The notes beneath the pieces are model-generated. The model saw only the letters and a program-made list of their open reading frames with translations, was not told the origin of the DNA and did no database searches. A stretch of DNA of 22,665 nt from a virus, in the IMG/VR virus record IMGVR_UViG_3300022602_002919, positions 1 to 22,665 of that record. One strand, written 5' to 3'. Position 1 is the stretch's first letter; each line of letters opens with the position of its first letter. Shown here one piece after another: positions 20,002-22,665 of this stretch. Position numbers and translations under genes: made by a program.

Positions 20002-20280
20002 ATGGGAGATAGCAAAATTAAGCGATTGAGCCGCAAGCAACTTGGCAAAAAGACGCGCGTCGAGCAACACGACAAACTCAACAAAGGTGACCTCGTGAAG
20101 ATCAAAGGCGAGCAGGGAGTCTTTGAAGTTGTGTACGTTGACATTTTTGACAACGCACGCCCCGCTGAAGTCACCGTGGTCGGTGGTAGTTACGGTCGCA
20201 AGGCGTGGCGCACGTTCACTGAAACCGTGGTCACCAAGCGACCTCGCAAGCAACAAGTTGCACGGCGAGACGATGATTAA
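20002..20280 (+). CDS. Basic SH3/KOW-like small protein
   Basis: First gene behind module 5, with AAAGGAAA upstream. The 92-residue product is strongly basic at both ends (MGDSKIKRLSRKQLGKKTRV and KRPRKQQVARRDDD). Its centre, LNKGDLVKIKGEQGVFEVVY, PAEVTVVGGSYGRKAWRTF, reads like an SH3/KOW beta barrel, the fold used by many RNA-, DNA- and ribosome-binding proteins. A nucleic-acid role is likely but unspecific. The end overlaps the next gene by eight bases. Confidence 0.6.
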   Translation: MGDSKIKRLSRKQLGKKTRVEQHDKLNKGDLVKIKGEQGVFEVVYVDIFDNARPAEVTVVGGSYGRKAWRTFTETVVTKRPRKQQVARRDDD

Positions 20281-20449
20281 CTTCGACGCTAACGAGTTGC
20301 GAATCCTGTCCGAAATATCTGCTGACGAGTTGCGAATCTTGTCCAAGATATCTCGCGACGAGTTGCGAATTCTTGAAGCGGTGAATGATGTGGCGTTCAT
20401 TGAAGAGGAGCGAACAGTAATTACAAACGACAACAAAGGAGACGGATAG
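20273..20449 (+). CDS. Small repeat protein with three ELRIL units
   Basis: ATG 20273 lies inside the end of the previous gene. The 58-residue product begins MINFDANELRILSEIS and then has three 11-residue units: NELRILSEISA, DELRILSKISR, DELRILEAV, followed by an acidic tail. The spacing gives an amphipathic helix, probably oligomeric. The DNA is tandemly repeated too (33 bases, from 20291). The start resembles IDFDADELYVLS in the methyltransferase gene at 20948. Its TAG stop overlaps the next GTG start. Function unknown. Confidence 0.6.
   Translation: MINFDANELRILSEISADELRILSKISRDELRILEAVNDVAFIEEERTVITNDNKGDG
20291..20383 (+). repeat. 33-bp in-frame tandem repeat, three units
   Basis: Units start at 20291, 20324 and 20357 (last one incomplete) and share GAGTTGCGAATYYTG and, in the first two, an ATATCT block. 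The repeat keeps the reading frame, so unit number can change without frameshift. Confidence 0.75.
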
Positions 20450-20832
20450 TGGGCGCTGACCTTATTTACGGAATAGCGGAATGGCCAAAAGACTCTGACG
20501 GAAAAACAGTTGAACCGTCGGAAAACCTAAAAAATATCCTGCTTGATCGGCTGGAGGCGAGTCTTGAGGAAAACCTTTACTGGGAAGACTACGGAATTTT
20601 CGCACAGGAAGAGGACGACGACAAAGAACGCAAGCGACTTTACAACTGGGCAAAAGATTGGATAGTGGCATTGTTCGAAAGAGGACTCTATCCAAGAGAC
20701 ATGAAAACACTTCACCTCAAAGAAGGAGTGTACCTTTTGTCGGCTGATATGTCTTGGGGCGACACGCCAGAGTCGGTTGAGTTTCTGTGTTTTTTGGAAG
20801 GCACGGGGATTACCGAGGAGCCCATTGAATGA
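20449..20832 (+). CDS. Hypothetical acidic protein (127 aa)
   Basis: GTG start overlapping the previous stop (TAGTG) with AAAGGAG upstream. The protein is acidic: IYGIAEWPKDSDGKTVEPSE, NILLDRLEASLEENLYWEDY, FAQEEDDDKERKRLYNWAKD, WIVALFERGLYPRDMKTLHL, KEGVYLLSADMSW. The first half is helical, and the end is beta-rich. I recognise no family and no catalytic motif. After it, 20833-20947 has only frames of 12-16 codons and no clear structure. Confidence 0.6.
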   Translation: MGADLIYGIAEWPKDSDGKTVEPSENLKNILLDRLEASLEENLYWEDYGIFAQEEDDDKERKRLYNWAKDWIVALFERGLYPRDMKTLHLKEGVYLLSADMSWGDTPESVEFLCFLEGTGITEEPIE

Positions 20833-20947
20833 CAAACGAAAAAGGGGAGACGGCGGATATCCAATGATAATGCGATACAAGAGAACCGAAACGTCAGAAA
20901 CAGTAAACGGTTAGCCCGTAAAGCGAAGCAGTGACAGGAGAACTCAG

Positions 20948-21838
20948 GTGAGCCAGAAGCGCGACAAGAAAAAACTAAGCAACCGAAAGCACAAGAGGCT
21001 TCACAAAGAAACGGATGCGTGGCTAGTCAATCTGAGCATTGCTGTTGAAAAGATAGAGGCACGTTTGGACAAACAAGACAAGACCAGCGTGGCGATTGAC
21101 TTCGACGCCGATGAACTTTACGTCCTCTCGCAATACTGCAAGAACAAGAATCTAACCCTGCTGGAAGTGGTCGAAAAGTCCATACAGGATTTGGTTTCTA
21201 GGCTGGAAAAAGGAACAACAAGCGTGAGCAATAACCATCAAGATTTCGAAGCAGACTGGTGGGGCTCGTGTGCCAATACCTACGGTGAGGAATCCAAGCA
21301 AATTGTCTATGCGCGGTTGATGAACTTGAGTCCGCAAAATCTTGATGGCCATTGGCCGGTGTATGACATTGACGGAGGCAGTGTGTTGGATATTGGTGGC
21401 GGACCGTCATCCATGTTGCTCAAAACGATCAACGCCGGACACCGAACAGTGGTTGACCCATGCCCGTATCCAGATTGGGTTGCGGCTCGCTACGAGGCCG
21501 AAGGAATTGAATACATACGTTCCGCAGGGGAATCATTCATAAGTCCTGCAAGGTACGACGAGTGTTGGATTTACAATGTTCTCCAACACGTTGAAGACCC
21601 GACGGAAGTAATTGCAGTTGCGAGACGAAACGCCGACAGAATCCGAATTTTTGAATGGATTGACATCCCAGCCCATCCCGGACATTCGCACGAGTTGCAT
21701 AAGACAATGCTCGACGACCTTCTCTCCGTTGAGGGTAATGTTGTTGACCTCAATGAACGCGGGTGTGTTGGCAGGGCTTATTATTTTGCAGAGGCAAAAG
21801 GGGGTAGCAAGGTGACAAAACATTCGTGGGAATCATGA
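20948..21838 (+). CDS. SAM-dependent class I methyltransferase with N-terminal coiled coil
   Basis: GTG start at 20948, seven bases after AGGAG. Residues ~1-95 are basic and then helical (RDKKKLSNRKHKRLHKE, SIAVEKIEARLDKQDK, IDFDADELYVLSQYC). From ~105 the enzyme domain follows: EADWWGSCANTYGEE, motif I VLDIGGGPSSMLL (~145-157), VVDPCPYPDW, YDECWIYNVLQHVEDP (~205-220), IRIFEWIDIPAHPGHSHEL. The DIGGGP glycine-rich turn binds SAM. Similar proteins with the NVLQHV and FEWIDIP motifs occur in phages and may modify sugars or small metabolites rather than DNA; there is no DPPY-type DNA methylase motif. Target unknown. Confidence 0.78.
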   Translation: MSQKRDKKKLSNRKHKRLHKETDAWLVNLSIAVEKIEARLDKQDKTSVAIDFDADELYVLSQYCKNKNLTLLEVVEKSIQDLVSRLEKGTTSVSNNHQDFEADWWGSCANTYGEESKQIVYARLMNLSPQNLDGHWPVYDIDGGSVLDIGGGPSSMLLKTINAGHRTVVDPCPYPDWVAARYEAEGIEYIRSAGESFISPARYDECWIYNVLQHVEDPTEVIAVARRNADRIRIFEWIDIPAHPGHSHELHKTMLDDLLSVEGNVVDLNERGCVGRAYYFAEAKGGSKVTKHSWES

Positions 21839-21855
21839 ACGACCAAGGAGACAAC

Positions 21856-21993
21856 ATGAACACCGAGCCGAGTGCGGACCTGTGTCTGCCGGAGTGTCGG
21901 GCGGCCAACCTGAGTTGGGCGGACCTTCGTTGGTCGTTTGTCTACGACGGATGGAAAATCGAAGCCGGTCAACTTGTAAGGATGGAGAAATGA
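21856..21993 (+). CDS. Short degenerate pentapeptide-like protein (45 aa)
   Basis: ATG 21856 has AAGGAG five bases upstream; an in-frame ATG at 21835 (coupled to the methyltransferase stop) is possible. The product, MNTEPSADLCLPECRAANLS, WADLRWSFVYDGWKIEAGQL, keeps three A(D/N)L pentapeptide starts ([15 protein letters not shown]). ADLCL also occurs in the protein at 17247. It may be a truncated pentapeptide protein or a capping piece. Coupled by overlap to the next gene. Confidence 0.5.
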   Translation: MNTEPSADLCLPECRAANLSWADLRWSFVYDGWKIEAGQLVRMEK

Positions 21994-22196
21994 GTAATTA
22001 TCCAGCAGGAGTTAGTAGCAGAGACTTTGACGATGACGGTGATTACATCCGTTGCAAGAATTGTTCCGTTCCTTTCCATAGTCATTACGATCTTTGTCGG
22101 ATTGCGGACATCCAAAACTGTCGGGACGACTGGGACCCCGAGTTTGACGAGCCCTTGAAATACGAAGAAGATCAGTTTGGGATTTGGGATGACTAA
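21990..22196 (+). CDS. Cys-rich acidic small protein (68 aa)
   Basis: ATG 21990 overlaps the previous stop, after AGGATGGAG. The product contains YIRCKNCSVPFHSHYDLCRI and QNCRDDW: CxxC with two further cysteines and two histidines, a probable zinc knuckle, then a strongly acidic tail (DPEFDEPLKYEEDQFGIWDD). The acidic tail with a zinc site could mimic nucleic acid or contact host proteins, but there is no direct proof. No family recognised. Confidence 0.6.
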   Translation: MSNYPAGVSSRDFDDDGDYIRCKNCSVPFHSHYDLCRIADIQNCRDDWDPEFDEPLKYEEDQFGIWDD

Positions 22197-22241
22197 CACC
22201 GCAACAATCACGATAAATCCAAAAGAACTAGAGGAGTAGAA

Positions 22242-22397
22242 ATGAGCGACAAGTTGCAAGGCCCTGTTGTGAAATGTAAGAACTGCGGAGTCGAGATTGT
22301 CCCCAAAAATAAAGAGTGGCGTCACGTTCCGACGGGCTTTTGGAAGTGTTTCACCACCAACGCCGAACCAGGGGCCACGAAACAAGGGAAGAAGTGA
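22242..22397 (+). CDS. Small zinc-ribbon protein (51 aa)
   Basis: Behind GAGGAG. The 51-residue product MSDKLQGPVVKCKNCGVEIV, PKNKEWRHVPTGFWKCFTTN has CKNCG followed by a His and a Cys (RHVPTGFWKC), a CxxC...H...C zinc site, and a basic tail. The WRHVPTGFWKC stretch resembles the HxxTG.....C ribbon of small actinophage proteins. Role unknown. Confidence 0.6.
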   Translation: MSDKLQGPVVKCKNCGVEIVPKNKEWRHVPTGFWKCFTTNAEPGATKQGKK

Positions 22398-22398
22398 A

Positions 22399-22476
22399 AT
22401 GGTTTATGGAGTCTTTGCCGTTTTGTTGCTTGTAGTTGCCATTGAGTTGTTGGTCGGAACAAGCGGGAAGAAATAA
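22399..22476 (+). CDS. Single-span membrane peptide (25 aa)
   Basis: MVYGVFAVLLLVVAIELLVG, then TSGKK: one hydrophobic helix with a positive C-terminal end, preceded by an AAGGGAAG site. It could be a small membrane-active peptide, but an ORF this short can arise by chance; the intact hydrophobic core with a ribosome site is the only support. Confidence 0.45.
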   Translation: MVYGVFAVLLLVVAIELLVGTSGKK

Positions 22477-22495
22477 TGAACGAGAGAGGTGGGCT

Positions 22496-22665
22496 ATGAC
22501 GTTTGAAGAATGGTTAGATCATGGAATCAAAAACGGTTATTGTACTGAACAGTTTTGCAACACGCACGATGGCGGTCCATTGACTGAAAAGGAGATGCGA
22601 ATTTGGGACGAGGGTGGCGACCCTTGCTCTCATCACGTTCGATTAGGTACGCCGAAAGATTGGGA
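22496..22665 (+). CDS. Phage FEEW...THDGGPLT family small protein (partial)
   Basis: ATG 22496 follows GAGAGAGGTGGG; the frame is open to the end of the window. Visible part: MTFEEWLDHGIKNGYCTEQF, CNTHDGGPLTEKEMRIWDEG, GDPCSHHVRLG. The pattern FEEW..HG...GYC...C.THDG.P.T..E...WDEG.DPC...VRL is a common small-protein family in actinophages, of unknown function. Cys/His spacing suggests metal binding. Confidence 0.65.
   Translation, partial: MTFEEWLDHGIKNGYCTEQFCNTHDGGPLTEKEMRIWDEGGDPCSHHVRLGTPKDW

Noticed and set aside
20829-20920. 12- and 16-codon frames after the 20449 gene
   Set aside because: Short frames without motifs; likely untranslated or leader sequence of the methyltransferase gene.
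22189-22239. 16-codon ORF overlapping the end of the 21990 gene
   Set aside because: Very short and without recognisable features; the GAGGAG at its end serves the 22242 gene.

Overview
This window looks like part of the genome of a tailed bacteriophage (or an active prophage) of an actinobacterial host. It starts inside a tail tape measure gene and continues through tail, lysis and then densely packed early/replication genes. A WhiB-like iron-sulfur regulator, a secreted Rpf-like (resuscitation-promoting factor) protein and many small zinc-ribbon proteins of kinds common in actinophages point to an actinobacterial host. The moderate base composition fits a freshwater or marine-type actinobacterium better than a high-GC Streptomyces or Mycobacterium; this host guess is inference. 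I see no integrase, immunity repressor, DNA polymerase or large terminase in the window, so lifestyle cannot be decided.

Layout. (1) 1-6971, + strand, late genes: end of the tape measure protein; a 1233-residue tail hub/minor tail protein with a LamG-like domain interrupted by a seven-repeat beta-propeller; a zinc-ribbon protein; a C1q-like fibre protein; then a lysis block with a papain-like cysteine peptidase, a holin and a permuted NlpC/P60-type hydrolase. (2) 6972-12154: zinc-ribbon genes, a leftward GroES gene, an ArdC-like antirestriction/metallopeptidase gene, a highly structured intergenic element (10191-10270), a small HTH protein and a metallophosphoesterase. (3) 12155-16439: a leftward 56-residue ORF, then ERF annealing protein, SSB, a membrane protein, WhiB, zinc-finger proteins and a replication-initiator-like protein whose coding sequence contains four GC-rich iteron-like repeats followed by AT-richer DNA, as in lambda O/ori. 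(4) 16440-22665: Rpf-like secreted protein, pentapeptide-repeat protein, YqaJ-type exonuclease (the partner expected for ERF), SAM methyltransferase and many small proteins, the last one cut by the window end.

Regulation is the most unusual part. Five copies of a ~60-bp module (starting near 6996, 8974, 12383, 17134 and 19893) combine a short palindrome ending in GGGTTTT with a sigma70-type promoter at fixed spacing, and each starts an early operon. Downstream leaders carry small hairpins that hold the Shine-Dalgarno (SD) sequence in the loop, with compensatory changes in the stems. The structured element after the ArdC-like gene shows, on the + strand, unpaired CU-rich segments complementary to these SD motifs (12 nt perfect at one target). 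Together this suggests a previously undescribed, post-transcriptionally coordinated early regulon. Two further related long hairpins lie at 8002-8084 and 17895-17941.

No gene-free stretch exceeds 300 bases. The larger gaps (8874-9071, 10152-10316, 12326-12492, 16440-16607) hold promoters or structured elements, except 16440-16607, where I see no convincing feature.
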